DNA of 64,000 nt from Apodemus sylvaticus (GCF_947179515.1 NC_067488.1:34811842-34875841); one strand, 5' to 3'. Shown: positions 11,938 to 23,338, counted from the stretch's first letter. Notes: generated from the sequence alone by a model not told the origin. Numbers and translations are program-made.

Positions 11938-11938
11938 G
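11790..11938. repeat. (TAG)n then (GAA)n trinucleotide array
   Basis: Fifteen TAG units (11790-11835) pass into GAAGAAA-type units and then about 25 perfect GAA units to 11935. All purines of the GAA part are on the plus strand. Homopolymeric frames (poly-S, poly-L, poly-K, poly-E) in all phases are artefacts. Confidence 0.98.
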
Positions 11939-13464
11939 TTCCCATTGCATTTCTGCCTGTTAATATGTAGAATACTCCTATTTTTCTACTTTGTAAGGAA
12001 ATTTTAAGAGCTATTCTTGTTCATTGCATTCACATGTAATTCCAATGTAGGAAGACCCTGGAAATACATCAAGAGAACAGCCAGTGGATGGACAGGTTCT
12101 AGGGGCAAGGACTGTATGGTTAGAGCTATATCATGGAGGGTGGGCTAAATCCAGAAGACATATATTCGTCAACAAAATCATTTCTTCAAGCCAAGCATTG
12201 TCCCCAGGGTGCATAAGCCTCCAGAGGCCTTGAAGTTGGGTGGCCTTGCAGGTGGGTAGTCACAGAGGAAGCCCAGCTGCTATAGGAAAAGAAGACATTC
12301 AGGCTCACCTGCAGTGAGGGTAGTAACTGATGTGTTGAAGCCCATGTATGGCACATACAAAATGCTTAATTTACACTGATCTGACAACATGGAGGATGAT
12401 TCTATGCTAGAAGGCTATGCTTAGAAGATTGACAGAATAGAAATGAGCTTTGGAAAAAAACACTTACCAGGAGAGAAACCTCATAAAATTCATGTCAGAA
12501 TCTTAGGCGAATATCTTTTAAAAATCAATCCAAGGCAGTGAAGATGGAAATAGTCTGGGTCTTCGCAGAGATAAGCTGGGTAAAGGGAAGCTTTGAGTGG
12601 TGAGGTCTAGAGAGCCAGAGGGTTAGAGAAACTCATCTTCCATAATAGCTCTTCCTTTCAGATTTACTAAAGACTTCTGTGGTGCTGAGCAGGGGGGGGG
12701 GCGGCAGTACGCACCCCTTTATAGCTCTCCTCCATGTTAATTCTTCCTGTTACCTAGCAAGATGTAGCATAATAGCTAGAAGGTCAGGGATATAGACAGG
12801 GCATCAAGATCACACACAAGCAATGCAAAGGCCTACACATACTCTTGCCTGTGTGGGTATGGAGAACTGCATGCCCTCTGAGGGACTTAAAGTGGAAAGA
12901 TTTGTGGTACTTACCCACAGGTTGCTGGGTAGCTATAGAGCACACAGCAGTCTGTAGGTAGCTTTTCCACCTGTGAGCTGCTCACATCTGTATTATTGAT
13001 GTCAGTGTTTATTGGTTTAAAGCCCAGAATCACCCTGAGCATCACTGGCTAGCCCAGCACTCTTATTTTGAGCTCACAGAAGTATACAAAGTATTTGTCA
13101 ACAAATGACCTTTCCTGTTGAGAGGATGTTGACACAGAAAATTGAGTCGCTCTTGGCAGTAGGCAGCCATGAGGGAGCTGATTCCAGTGGAAGCAGTGAC
13201 TTAGGACAAAAGCCAACAGTTGTGGTCTAGTAGAAAAGAGAGCTCCCAGGATTTTCCACGAACATTCATTCCCTTCTTGTGGGCTCACCATGGGAGCAGG
13301 GAGTGGAAAGATCTGCTGAACCAAAAGAACCACTACAAGAGTTAGGAGAGAGACTATGGGGCCCAGCTGCAGGGTAAGCCCAGTAAACAATCTGTTCCAT
13401 ATTAAAAAATCTCCTCTTCCAACATTTTAAAGCCTTTGTGAGAAGATGGAAGACAGTAAACTTG
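11939..13464. other. No recognised feature apart from a G10 run
   Basis: A run of ten G lies at 12692-12701. The 113-aa and 76-aa minus frames around 13049-13496 overlap each other and show no motif. Confidence 0.4.
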
Positions 13465-13570
13465 AGAGACATGGGCTCAAGCCCTGGTCCTCCCATTTAT
13501 CAAGAAGCCATGTGGCTTGGGTTAGGTTCTTCTCCTTTGTGGGTCTCAATCTAACTCCTGTAACTAAAGT
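13465..13570 (+). mobile_element. MIR-type SINE fragment
   Basis: A clear MIR core: 'tcaagccctggtcctcccat', 'ccatgtggcttgggttagg' and 'gtgggtctcaatctaactcc' match the 'caaatcctggctctgcc..', 'tgtgaccttgggcaagt' and 'gcctcagtttcctc' blocks in order. Confidence 0.65.
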
Positions 13571-14035
13571 AAAGGCCAGGGCAAACACTGAACAGGGCTT
13601 TTACAGATATGAAAAGATGAGGTTTGTAAAGCAACAAAAATAGTTGTCTATGATGTAAGTCATCTTTCACGTCTTCTCCTTTATTCACCAACTCAGTGTT
13701 TCATCCATGGATAAGAGGATTTCAAACTAGGCAGCCCTGAAGACTCCCTGGTATCGCCAAAATCGAAACGGAGTGAGTTTTCTCTGTTTTGAATCCAGAT
13801 GATGGACAATGTAATTTATCTTTACAGACAAATTACACAAACTGCTCAGCCCTAAGAGGCACACTAGTTCCCTTGGCTTCTCAGCCTGGGGGTCTGTCCG
13901 GACCTAAACCCTGGCTTCAAAGTATTAGAATGTTGCCAAAGCCAAACCCATAGGCATTTTCCCCACCTTCCTCTCTTTCTTCCTCTCTCCTTCCTTTTCT
14001 TTCTCATAAACAACCAAATAGGGAAAGGGGGAGGG

Positions 14036-14395
14036 GATGGCTGAGAGAATAAAATGTTTCCTATATAAGGATGGAGACCTGAGTTCAAACAAGTCATCAC
14101 AAAAAAAAGTTATAAAAATCTAGGCACGACTTCACAAATACCTGTAACCTCAATGCTAGTACAAAGCAAGGTATGGAGGAAGGGGGCAAAGACAGGAGGA
14201 TCACTGGGCTTGCTGACTACCAGTTTAGCTCCACCATCAGTGAGAGACCCCAGGTCAAGAGAATTAAGTAGAGAGTGAGAGATCAGGACACCCAATGTCA
14301 ACATCTGCCTCTAGCTTTCCCAACTGTATACTCCAATACACACAGAATTATACACACATGCATCACACACATCAGTACCAACAAAACCTACTTTT
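14036..14395 (+). mobile_element. B4/B3-type tRNA-derived composite SINE
   Basis: A tRNA-like head ('ggatggctgagagaa', 'gagacctgagttcaaac') leads into an A-rich spacer. A B1-like arm follows ('acctgtaacctcaatgct', 'agacaggaggatcactggg', 'tcagtgagaccc'-type), then 'aggacacccaatgtcaac' and a CA-rich tail. The same family recurs at 49411-49640. Exact family naming needs a library search. Confidence 0.7.
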
Positions 14396-14402
14396 AAGAA
14401 GA

Positions 14403-14523
14403 AGCACGACACTATTAGGAGGTATAGCCTTACTGAAGGAAGTGTGTCACTTTACTAGTGGACTAAATTTCAAAAGCTGTAAGCCACCCCCCAATTAAAT
14501 GTTGTCTTTTATAAGAGTTGCCT
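14403..14523 (+). mobile_element. MaLR LTR fragment, internally deleted
   Basis: 'cactattaggaggtatagcc' and 'gaaggaagtgtgtcac' come from the first half of the LTR type seen at 42676 and 50730. They are joined directly to its end: 'gctgtaagccacc', 'aattaaatgttgtctttta' and 'aagagttgcc'. About half of the LTR is missing. The B2 SINE begins three bases downstream. Confidence 0.65.
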
Positions 14524-14526
14524 TGA

Positions 14527-14693
14527 GGGGCTGGAGAGATGGTTCAGTGGTTAAGAGCACTGAATGCTCTTCCAGAGGTCCTGAGTTCAATCCCCAGCAA
14601 CCACATGGTGACTCACAACCATCCAAAGGGAGCCAATGCCCTTTTCTGGGGTATCTGAAGACATCAACAATATACTCATATACATAAAATAAA
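14527..14693 (+). mobile_element. B2 SINE
   Basis: Near-complete B2. It has a GGGGCTGGAGAGATGG head, an A-box-like TGGTTCAGTGGTTAAGAGC, a B-box-like GAGTTCAATCC, 'ccacatggtgactcacaacc', and the AT-rich tail with TAAAATAAAA. B2 is transcribed by RNA polymerase III from these internal boxes. The 'tgccctcttctgg' segment that often forms a CTCF site in B2 here reads tgcccttttctgg. The tail has grown into a long purine tract. Confidence 0.95.
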
Positions 14694-14831
14694 AAAGAAG
14701 GAGGAGGAGAAGAGGAGGAGGAGGAGGAGCAGGAGGAGGAGGAAGAGAAGAAGAAGAAGAAGAAGAAGAAGAAGAAGAAGAAGAAGAAGAAGAAGAAGAA
14801 GAAGAAGAAGAAGAAGAAGAAGAAGAAGAAA
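14691..14831. repeat. (GGA)n/(GAA)n polypurine tract
   Basis: GGA-type units (14700-14745) are followed by about 28 perfect GAA units (14746-14830). It grew directly from the B2 A-tail. Purines are on the plus strand, as in the array at 11836-11935. Confidence 0.97.
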
Positions 14832-15475
14832 TCTTGAACATTGGAAAAAAGTTTCCTTCATTGTGCCCGCACTGAGGATCTACAGTGTGATGTGCCTGGA
14901 CCTGAGTCAGATGCTGCCCCCCAATAAAGCAACCACAAGCCATACTCCAGTATCCAAATTTAAATTAATTACACTCCATTTCATGGCTCAATCATTGTGA
15001 GTAGCCAATAGTTACCATATTGGATAGTGCAGACATGGAACATTCCTTCCAGCCAAGAATCTTCCACTACACACCTCTGTCTAGGAGGAACACAAAGAAA
15101 AGAGAGAAAGCTCTGCCAGCCAAAGCATCAAACATAGAGGGAAAAGTCTTCTTTTCCACAGCTTGGTATTTATGTCTAAGCAACCTTAGTCAAGAGCCAC
15201 TGGTACAGCTCAATGGAGGTGGCACCACTGGTGGCACACTTGGTCCGTTTCAACTACTAAGAAGTTACAGCTCTTCTTGAGTGGAAGGCAAATTCTCTTC
15301 ATCTGAAGTGCTTCAACACTAAGGTCTTCTTCTCATGCCCACTTCCTTTTCCTAGGCCTCCTGTATCTTCTTCTCCTACACTTTGTCTCTCCTTCTTCTG
15401 TGTTGTTCCAAAGGGTAAAAAGATAGAACCTCATCTTTTCCACTCTTGATACATCTCCAGGCTTTTTCTCTTGGT
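14832..15475. other. No recognised feature
   Basis: No repeat or exon recognised. An 86-aa plus frame at 15020-15280 has no motif and no start context to support it. Confidence 0.4.
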
Positions 15476-15654
15476 TCAAAATCTTGTATTCATATCTTTT
15501 GGGGTCCTTTTGTCTGAATGCTTTTTCCTCATTCCTAGCATGGAAATCCGATGAATGAGTGAATGAATGAAGAAATGAATGAACTAAAATAAATGTACAG
15601 TACAGAGCTATAAATTAAATTGTGTACAGTGGTCCATTCCATTGTGGGCATAAT
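15476..15654 (+). repeat. Direct repeat, copy 1 (partner at 17476)
   Basis: It shares with 17476-17639 the ordered blocks 'atcttgt', 'ttttgtct', 'cattcctagcatggaaat', a (GAAT)n stretch, 'aaaataaatg' and 'gtgtacagtggtcca'. It contains the GAAT microsatellite at about 15552-15585. It may be a shared old repeat or a local duplication. Confidence 0.6.
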
Positions 15655-16039
15655 ACAGACTTGCTTCGTTGGTGTGAACCATTACAGTAAAATTTGGGGA
15701 GCTTGAGGCTCTGTATCAGTCAGCTGTTGTCCATCTGGTGGGAAAGGGACTCTCAGAGCGTGCCCATCTCTGATCACTTCAGGGAATGCTCGTGCGATAG
15801 CCTGAGGCAAGTATGAGGTTTTTGTTAGTCAAAATAGCTGTTCCTAAAGTGTGATGAGTTTGTATGTAGAGACATTCTACAACTTCTACACAGCCCCCTT
15901 TCCTTTTCATTCCTGTTCTTTCTGTATCAATCTTCTTCATGCTGTTGAAGCAAAACTCTTCAACCTCATCAGTAAAGCTCTGCTTCCTTTGAACGTTGTT
16001 GTGTCATCCCTCTTCCCCAATTCAGTCTCTCATCTACTG

Positions 16040-16446
16040 GGATGGTTTGTTTTAATGGTCAGTTTTGCACACTATAGAATGACCTCATTCTCACTGAGAG
16101 ATTTTACAGATGGCAGTAGCCTGTGGTATGACTGTGGAGGGTTATCTTGACTGCATTAATTGAGTTGGAAGAACCTGCCTATTGTGAGTGGTACTAATCC
16201 CTAGGGAAAAAATATTGAACTGTATAAAAATAGGAAAAGTAAGCACAAGCTTGTATAAATTAATTCATCACCCTCTGATCATGATTGTGCATACAATATG
16301 ACTAGCTGCATCAAGTTCCTGATTTCTTAGCTCTCCCTCATGACAGACTATGACATAATTGTGTGCCAAATAAACCCTTTCTCCAAAAAGTTGCTTCTAT
16401 CAAAGTATTTTATTGTAGCAATAGGGAAAGAAAGAAAAACACTAGT
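16040..16446 (+). mobile_element. MaLR-type LTR
   Basis: Sense blocks in order: 'gatggtttgttttaatggtc', 'gggttatcttgactgcatta', 'cctattgtgagtggtac', 'atccctaggg', 'gaactgtataaaaatagg', and the end segment with AATAAA at 16369-16374 followed by 'gttgcttctatcaaagtat'. Weakly TATA-like and polyadenylation signals are kept, as expected of an LTR. No internal region is attached; probably a solo LTR. Confidence 0.7.
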
Positions 16447-17264
16447 CATCCATATATTCAAAGGAACAAGAATTTACCATCTTTTCAACCCACCCTATTC
16501 CATGTAATGGACCCTAGATCCATGCTCTCATATCCCTTGACTCTAGAGCTCACAATTTAATTAGTTTCAAACATTGATATAATTCCACTTCTCATTCATG
16601 ATAAAGCCTGATCTTGTCCCCATCTCTTGACATGTTTTTGAAGGACCACTGTCCCTGTTGTCATTACAGAAACTACCAATGAATTTCCCAGATTTTCTCC
16701 TTCTGTAATGTTGTATCAGAAAGAAGACAGGTGAACAGAACAACGCTGGCAAGTTGGTCAGCCCTCAAGCAGATGTGACACTTGTTATATTTGGTTTACA
16801 AGGCACTTGAAAACTTAAGGAAGTTCACATCAAGTCCTCATCATGTGGCAAACAAGGTCTGATTATATTATGCTCCTCCCTACTGGTAGAAGAGTTAGGA
16901 ATAGCAGTGGCTTCCTCTAAGCAAACCAGAGTTTGCTGAGCCACTGGGTCCCTACAAACCTGCCTCTTTGCCACTCTCTCCCTTTTCTGTTCAGTATTAA
17001 TTCATTATTCCCAAGTGCCCCATGGGTGTTTGTGTTTCTTTCTGCCAGAGCACAAATTTCAAAATTAGAATAGAAATGCCTCTTTTCTTCATGCTTATTT
17101 TACAATGAAAGTAATAAGATAGCTCTTAATGTACAGACATAAACAATCTGAACATGACTAATGACTCAAGCATGGGTAATATCTAGTATTTTTCATGAGC
17201 TAGGACCTTATCTCCTCCTCATATCCAGCTTTATTGCCAAATTTTATCACATTTGACTCATTTT
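16447..17264. other. No recognised feature
   Basis: Unique-looking AT-rich sequence. No exon or repeat recognised. Confidence 0.4.
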
Positions 17265-17267
17265 CAA

Positions 17268-17462
17268 CTATTCTGGAAAACAGAATCTATCTCTGTAGCC
17301 AAGGCTGGCCTGAAATTCAGTATTTTGCCAAGGATAGCCTTGAATTTATAGCAATACTGTACATTCATGAGCAGTAGGCAAATATTCCCCATCTCCGGTA
17401 CTTGAGCTCCAAGGTCTCCTCTCCTCATGTGACTCTTTTCTGTGCCTACCACACCCAGAGGC
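17268..17462 (-). mobile_element. B4/B1-type SINE, minus strand
   Basis: On plus it reads 'ctctgtagccaaggctggcc', 'gaaattcag' and 'gccaaggatagccttgaa', the reverse of the B1/B4 7SL-like domain. The far end is 'tgcctaccacacccagagg'. A separate reverse B1 scrap ('gtgctgggattacaggtgtg') lies at 17646-17672. Confidence 0.6.
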
Positions 17463-17475
17463 TTCCCACTGTGGG

Positions 17476-17639
17476 TCACAATCTTGTGTGTATGTCATAC
17501 GGCCATTTTGTCTAGGAGCTCTCCTAATTCCTATCATGGAAATTTGGTGAATGAATAAATGATTAAAATAAATGAGTGGCTAAACAAATGTCCAAAGAAG
17601 TAAGAGTGTACAGTGGTTCATCCCAGTGCGGGGTTTAAT
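17476..17639 (+). repeat. Direct repeat, copy 2 (partner at 15476)
   Basis: Same block order as copy 1, including 'attcctatcatggaaattt', GAAT-like units, 'aaaataaatg' and 'gtgtacagtggttca'. The offset from copy 1 is exactly 2000 bp at the start. Confidence 0.6.
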
Positions 17640-17645
17640 CCGTAT

Positions 17646-17672
17646 GTGCTGGGATTACAGGTGTGTAGCCAC
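17646..17672 (-). mobile_element. B1-like SINE scrap, minus strand
   Basis: Only the 'gtgctgggattacaggtgtg' piece with the following 'tagccac' is recognisable. Confidence 0.45.
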
Positions 17673-18182
17673 ATGCAGATACTCTTCCAGTCAACGAGCA
17701 TCACAGATACTTCTGCAAGGCAAATGTGCAGAGTACTGCAGACTTTATCTTCAAGCTGACTCCTGTACCAGCATGCCAAGCCTACAGCAGTGTACACAGG
17801 AAGTCCACCCAAGTCTGTTGATATGGCAACATGATCGTGGCTTGGACTGCCCTGCTTTCCATTTCAGGTATCCTTCTCACCCTAATGATGTGCAACTGTG
17901 TTCAATGGAGGTGATTGCTCTCTTCGTTATGTCTAATCAGTGATTCAATCATCATAGCATTTACTCATTCTTTTTATGCTAAGAGTGCTCAGTATTCCAT
18001 GTTCTGGAAACAACATCACACTAAATGCCTTACAGTTGTGATTAGAACTTCACATTGAAGTTTTCATAATCCATAGCCTCACCAAGCTCGGGGTATGCAT
18101 CCAGAAAAGTTTTCTATCTATCAACTTGGGCTGTAGTAGTAGCCCCGTAGCTGATGCAGGTGGATCCAGATGGAAGAGCTCT

Positions 18183-18504
18183 CTATTACTTTTCTCATCG
18201 TTGCGACAAAAGCAAGTGAAGAAAGGAAGGGTTGATTTGTGCTCATGCTTTGAGAGTACAGGACGATGTCATGGTGGGAGAGGGAGGTGGCTGGTTATGT
18301 TCAAGTCACAGAGAAAGATGAATGGTAGTGCTTGCCAGAATTTCCTTTCCATTTACCCTGAAACCCCTGCCAATGGGATGGTGTTGACCATATTCAGGGC
18401 GATGCTCCTAAACCTCTATAGAAATACTCTCACAGACACACCTAGCAGCGTCCTTCTACATGATTTCAAATCAAACCAGGATGACAATGAAGTTAACTGT
18501 CACA
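18183..18504 (-). mobile_element. MaLR-type LTR, minus strand
   Basis: On plus it reads 'ttacttttctcatcgttgcg', 'gaaggaagggttgatttgtg', 'acaggacgatgtcatggtgg', 'gccaatgggatggtgttgac', 'attcaggg' and ends 'aactgtcaca'. The sense start is therefore TGTGACAGTT. It is close in plan to the LTRs at 3754 and 37461. Confidence 0.75.
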
Positions 18505-18624
18505 GAAAATAGCCCAAAGTTCTAGTTGGGCCTCATCAAGGCCATGTACAAGTCGAGGCACTCCGAATTGGCGAAGCAGAAGGATCAAAGTGAGACTTAT
18601 ACAGGAAGCTCGTAAAAAGTAAAT

Positions 18625-18672
18625 AATTCTTAAAACTAGATATTCTTAAACTAGATAGTCTTAAAACTAAAG
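18625..18672. repeat. Short tandem repeat of about 15 bp, three copies
   Basis: Three imperfect copies of ATTCTTAAAACTAGAT follow each other. Confidence 0.75.
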
Positions 18673-19865
18673 CTACTGCCTGCCAAGTTCCATTTTTCAC
18701 TAGAGGTGACCTCCCAGAAAGATGCCACCTGGTGTCCTGGATGCCTTTGCTTGTGGATATCTCAACCTCCACAGTGTTCTGGCCCTGATGTCATAGTTTC
18801 TTTTTTGTTCAGCAATAAAAGGCATATCTGTGTCCAATCTTCGGAACAAGAAGACAGGAAATGAAATGAGAATTTCAGCCAAGCTATTCCTTTCTATAGT
18901 CTGAAGATTGTGGCTGACCAGGGCAAGATATACTGTGAAGTTGCATAAATTCACTGCGTGTACATGAGGCTTCTTGTCATGCAATATTGGCCTATTCAGA
19001 CAGGTGATCTGGCAGTCCAGGGTTCTATGGGACCACGATTTAAATAAGTGAACAAGGGATGTTGTGAAAGATATCCAGGAAAAAATAATATTTCCCCATA
19101 ATGCACTCAAATCCAATCTATGGCATCCATGTAAGTAATAAGGAAATCTCCAGTTTCTAGAGTTCTGTAGGCTTAGTAACTATTCCCCAGCAATAGGAAT
19201 ATATACCTCTCACATAAAAGCTAAACATAAAAGCTAAACACTTTCAAAGCATTACCAGCTTAGATCTTTGCATAGCAAAGAACATTTTCCAGTGTCTCTG
19301 GAGTGGCTGAATGTCTCCCTTTCCCTCTTACATCCTCCACTGAATCTATTCCATCAGCATGTGAGGGTTCCTAGGGTCAGGATGTGTTTTGACGATGATC
19401 TAGGGAATTTATTCCAGAAACCTGTGTGTACTGTGGACAAACAGGTTGGCAGTTGTAGGTAAGGCAGTAAGGGAGTCATAAATAAGGTAGCTCCCACTCA
19501 GTGCTGAAACCAGTCTGCTGTAGTAATGACAGGAGTAGTTATTTGATTATAACTGTGATAAACCTTGCAAAGAAAAAAGTCCTACATAGAGTAATGGTCT
19601 GTTGAGGTAAAGAAATTTCGGGAGTGGATTTTGTCTTGACACTTTCCAGAGGAGAGATGGGTTTTACATTTATCCTGCCATTCAGTGACTCTAAAATACA
19701 AGAGGTATGGCATGCAGTGGGAAAATGAGCTCATTAGTACAGAACATGGCACATAAGAACCTATTAAATAGCTTGTACCAATAGTAACAAATATAGCGGT
19801 GGCAAGAGAATGGTGGCCATGCTGAGGGTGCTGGATGGTAATAATTGTAATGGAATGTGACAATA
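18673..19865. other. No recognised feature
   Basis: A 12-14 bp tandem duplication ('acataaaagcta' twice) lies near 19214-19240. The 138-aa minus frame at 18700-19116 shows no recognisable domain. Confidence 0.4.
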
Positions 19866-19869
19866 GAGT

Positions 19870-20065
19870 TGGGATGTTTTGTTGCTGAAGGTGGTTATGA
19901 TGCTGATAGAATGATAGTAATGATGGTGATGGTGATAAAAGTCATGGCGATTAAGCTATGATGATAACACTGATGGTAATGATAATAGAGATGCTGATGT
20001 TGACTGGAATAATAATGGTGGTGATAATGTTGCTGCTGTTTCTGTTGCTGCTGCTGCTTCTGGAT
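19870..20065. repeat. Degenerate (GAT/GGT/GCT)n trinucleotide region
   Basis: Many scattered ATG/GAT/GGT units end with a GCTGCTGCTGCT block near 20050. It looks like a decayed trinucleotide array about 200 bp long. Confidence 0.8.
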
Positions 20066-21605
20066 GACGACAATGGTTCTGACTAAGGATGACAACAGCA
20101 CTTGTAGTACCTATAATGACTGTGACCATAGCTAGTCCTCCCATCCCCCGTCACAAAGGATCCATGAGTCTACTCTGCCAGTGAGTCAGAAACTCTAAGC
20201 CATGTTGCTACCCTGTTCTGATCTCTGATCCCAAAAAAGAAAGAGTAGGATTTCCACACTGGCATCTCCAACTGTATTTCTTGTGGCCTCTGTTCATGCA
20301 AGCACCATCTCACTGAAAAAATGTCACGCTCTTCAAGTTGAACTGGAGCCTAGATAAGTGGAGGCGGGAGCATTTGCAAAGGTCATGATGACTCAGCCAT
20401 TTTCTGAGAAGCCCTGGGTAACAGGAGATGGTGCTATACAGTCAGCAAGAGCAAAGACCAGAGCCCTCTCTGTTCCTCAAGCACTGCAGCTACAGCGTGC
20501 CTCACCACCTCTTTAACTGGCTTTGCATGTCAAATAATAATGCCTCACTGCCATCTAAAGATCAACTGCAACTGACATTCAACTTGAAATCCTTTGAGGC
20601 CACTCTTCCATATCTGTCTAGACAAGTCTCCAGGAGGCCCACGCTGGAAGGCAAACTTGTACCAAGAAGCTACAGGTTTCTGATAAGCCAGAGCCTAGAG
20701 AGGATCCAAGAATCCTCTCTGGAAGCTGACTGTTCCAACTAGAGCTCTTTGAGGGAGAGAGGAGAAGAGCATAAGGCTGCCTGAGCTAATGCAGAAGATG
20801 GCACACAGGCACACACTTTGTTTATGCATGACTGAATTGAACACTCTTAGAAGCTCTGAGTTCTGTTTTCTCCGTCCATTGCTCTGCACAGACCGGTACA
20901 CACTTACAAGATATCTATCCGGGACCTGTAAATGATGAAAGACATGCTTCTGGCTGAATTGCGTGGTAGAAAGATCCATTTTGCTTCCAGGTGCCATGAT
21001 TCTCAGTAGGAAAATATGCTGCACAGAGAAGCTATGAAGTAACAAGCCTAGGTTCTTCTACTAACTTGCTACTGACAAATAGTGAAATCCTGCTGAGATC
21101 CTGCTTTGCTTTCACTCATCAAGAGTTTCAAGAGCCTGGTAATCCCCTTTCCTTGACATCCTAGCCCACGTGCAGTAGAGCAAAACCACATTTGTTTGCT
21201 CCTCCATCCTTTACCCTTAGGACAGATGATGCTCTCATGCTGAGAATCCAAGCATAAACATGGCTACGTTCCCTTCTCAAATGTAGAAGGAGCAAGGAAG
21301 GTTAAAAACAACCAGTTAAACAGCAAAATAGAGAACACTGACAAATACAACGAGGAAAGGGGGCAAGCCAAATGGAGCAAAGAACAGCTGAAGCCCCATT
21401 TACTTAAATGGTCAAGCCAAAGATAGTCCTAGTGAGAAGGAATGATTCAGGCTGAGACTGCAAAGGCTGTACAAGAGTGGTCCTGAATAAAGGAGAAAAG
21501 ACAAGATCCTTATTTTAGATGAAAGAAACAGACCTTGTTGTAACTCCGAGGTAGGGGACGGCTTGACAGTTCTCTGAGCCTATGTTACACTTCTATATTT
21601 CAATT
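20066..21605. other. No recognised feature
   Basis: Frames of 104 aa (plus, 20428) and 116 aa (minus, 20695) overlap on opposite strands without motifs. A perfect TGACTCA (AP-1-like) lies at about 20389. Confidence 0.4.
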
Positions 21606-21615
21606 TACATTAAGA

Positions 21616-22542
21616 TAATATGCTAGAGGGAATCTCTAGGATGTACTAGGGACCTGGGATGAGGGAGGCATTAGGAAGTCTATGAGGGTGACACTAGCTA
21701 AGACTCCTAACAGTGGTACATATGAAACCTGAAATGGCCACCTTCTGTAACTAGGCAGGACACCCAACAGAGGAACAAGGATACTAACCAATCTACAAAA
21801 ACCTGTGTTCCAAAATTTGTTCTGCCTTTCAAAAGTACAGGAATGAAGATGGAACAGAGACTGTCCCAACTTGAGATCCATCCCATGTGCAAGAACCAAT
21901 CCCTGTCACTATTAATAAAACTCTGCTATGCTTATAGCCAGGAACCTAGCATAATTGTTCTCTGAGAGGCTCCACCTAGTAGCTGGTGAAAATAGATCCA
22001 GAGACCCACAGCCAAACAGTAGACAGAGAGCTTGGGAAGTCTTGTGAAAGAGTTAGGGGAAGGATTGAGGAACCAGGAAGGAATAGGAACTCCAGAAGAA
22101 AACCAACAGAATCAACTAACATGGACCCTTGGGGGCTTCCCGGAGACTGAACCGCCAATCAAAGAGCCCTGGACCTAGCCACTCCCCTACCTAGTACATA
22201 TGTAGCAGAAGTGCAGCGTGGTCTACCTGCAGGTCCCCCAAGAACTGGAGTGGGGGCTTTCCCTAACTCTGTTGCCTGCCTGTGGATCCTGGTCTCCTAA
22301 CGGGGCTGTCCTATCTGGCCTCAGTGGCAGAGGATGTACTTAGTTTTGCAGTGACCTGAGGTGCCAGAGTGAGTTGGGGCCTTGGGACAACCTGCTCCTT
22401 TTCAGAGATTAAGGTGTGGCGCAGGGGCAGGATGGAGGGGTGGGGGAGGAGGAAGGGGCTGTGTGAGGGTGATACTGGGAGGAGAGGAGGGCTGCCAACT
22501 GGATGGAAAGTGAACGAATAAATGAATTAATGGAAAGAATAA
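21616..22542 (+). mobile_element. Lx/L1 3' end (3' UTR only)
   Basis: Rodent Lx 3' UTR wording: 'gaagatggaacagagactg', 'caagaaccaatccctgtcac', 'ctctgagaggctccacc', 'agatccagagacccacagcc', then 'gagggaagtg'-like purine stretches and a G-rich segment (22425-22490). The A-rich tail is decayed. Flanks 'tacattaaga' (21606-21615) and 'tacattataaaga' (22543-22555) may be a degraded duplication. No ORF2 remains. Confidence 0.8.
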
Positions 22543-22555
22543 TACATTATAAAGA

Positions 22556-23338
22556 CTGTTCCTATAGTTTAATTCACACCTAGAGGGAAGTGACTTGTTG
22601 AGCAGGAAGCAATGCTGGGTAGATGAGGAAGCTGGACCTGAACTGTTCCGGATGGGGAATCAGCACCTTCAGAGGTGGCTACTTAGCACTTACAGATTTC
22701 TCTGTAAATTTACACCAGAGGTTTTCTAATTTGCATAAAAGCTGTGAGAAATAAATGTTTTATGAGTGTAATGAATAGCATTTGCATGAGAATCTGGCAG
22801 GCCCTACTGCCTAGAGTGGCTCTGCAGTGTGGAAACTCCATCGAACGTTCTGTACTTAGGCAGAAGTTCTGGGCTTTGTCCTGCTCTTGACACCTTGCAT
22901 GAAGCGACTGAGAATCACATTTGGTGAATGGGTAACTTACTGCAGACCAAACCCTGGTCCAACTTCTCTCCCTTTGCAGTGGCCCTACTATCCTATCAGA
23001 CCCCACAGAAGGTAAGTCTTGGTTCCAAATTTGTCCACCTCAAATAACCTTCTCGTGACATTAAAGTCTGACAAGTAGCTTGTAATAATGTTAATTGATT
23101 TCTTAGCTTTCTATATGTGTGACACATTTATAGAATTTAATCTTAGTTTTGCTGTCATTTATAAAATTTCGTTTGCCGTCCAAAACACAGAAACAAGAAT
23201 AATAACATATCCATTCTGTCCCCAGGTATGACCCAGTGCTAGCTACAAGAAACCATTGGTGTTATGGGTAGCTTGTAGCTCAGCACTAAAGGACATGTGA
23301 AGTATGAGTGAAGCCTTGGGTTTGTTCTCTAGCTTGTG
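22556..23338. other. Unique-looking sequence with two octamer motifs
   Basis: Two perfect ATTTGCAT octamers lie at 22729-22736 and 22780-22787. No other feature recognised. Confidence 0.4.

Noticed and set aside
11648..11970. Poly-L, poly-S, poly-E and poly-K frames
   Set aside because: Trinucleotide repeat artefacts on both strands.
14527..14600. A tRNA gene
   Set aside because: The A- and B-box-like words belong to the tRNA-derived head of a B2 SINE; no cloverleaf with an anticodon arm is preserved.
14587..14943. 118-aa poly-S minus frame
   Set aside because: Reverse of the GAA/GGA tract and the B2 SINE.
18700..19116. 138-aa minus frame
   Set aside because: No recognisable domain; no supporting context.
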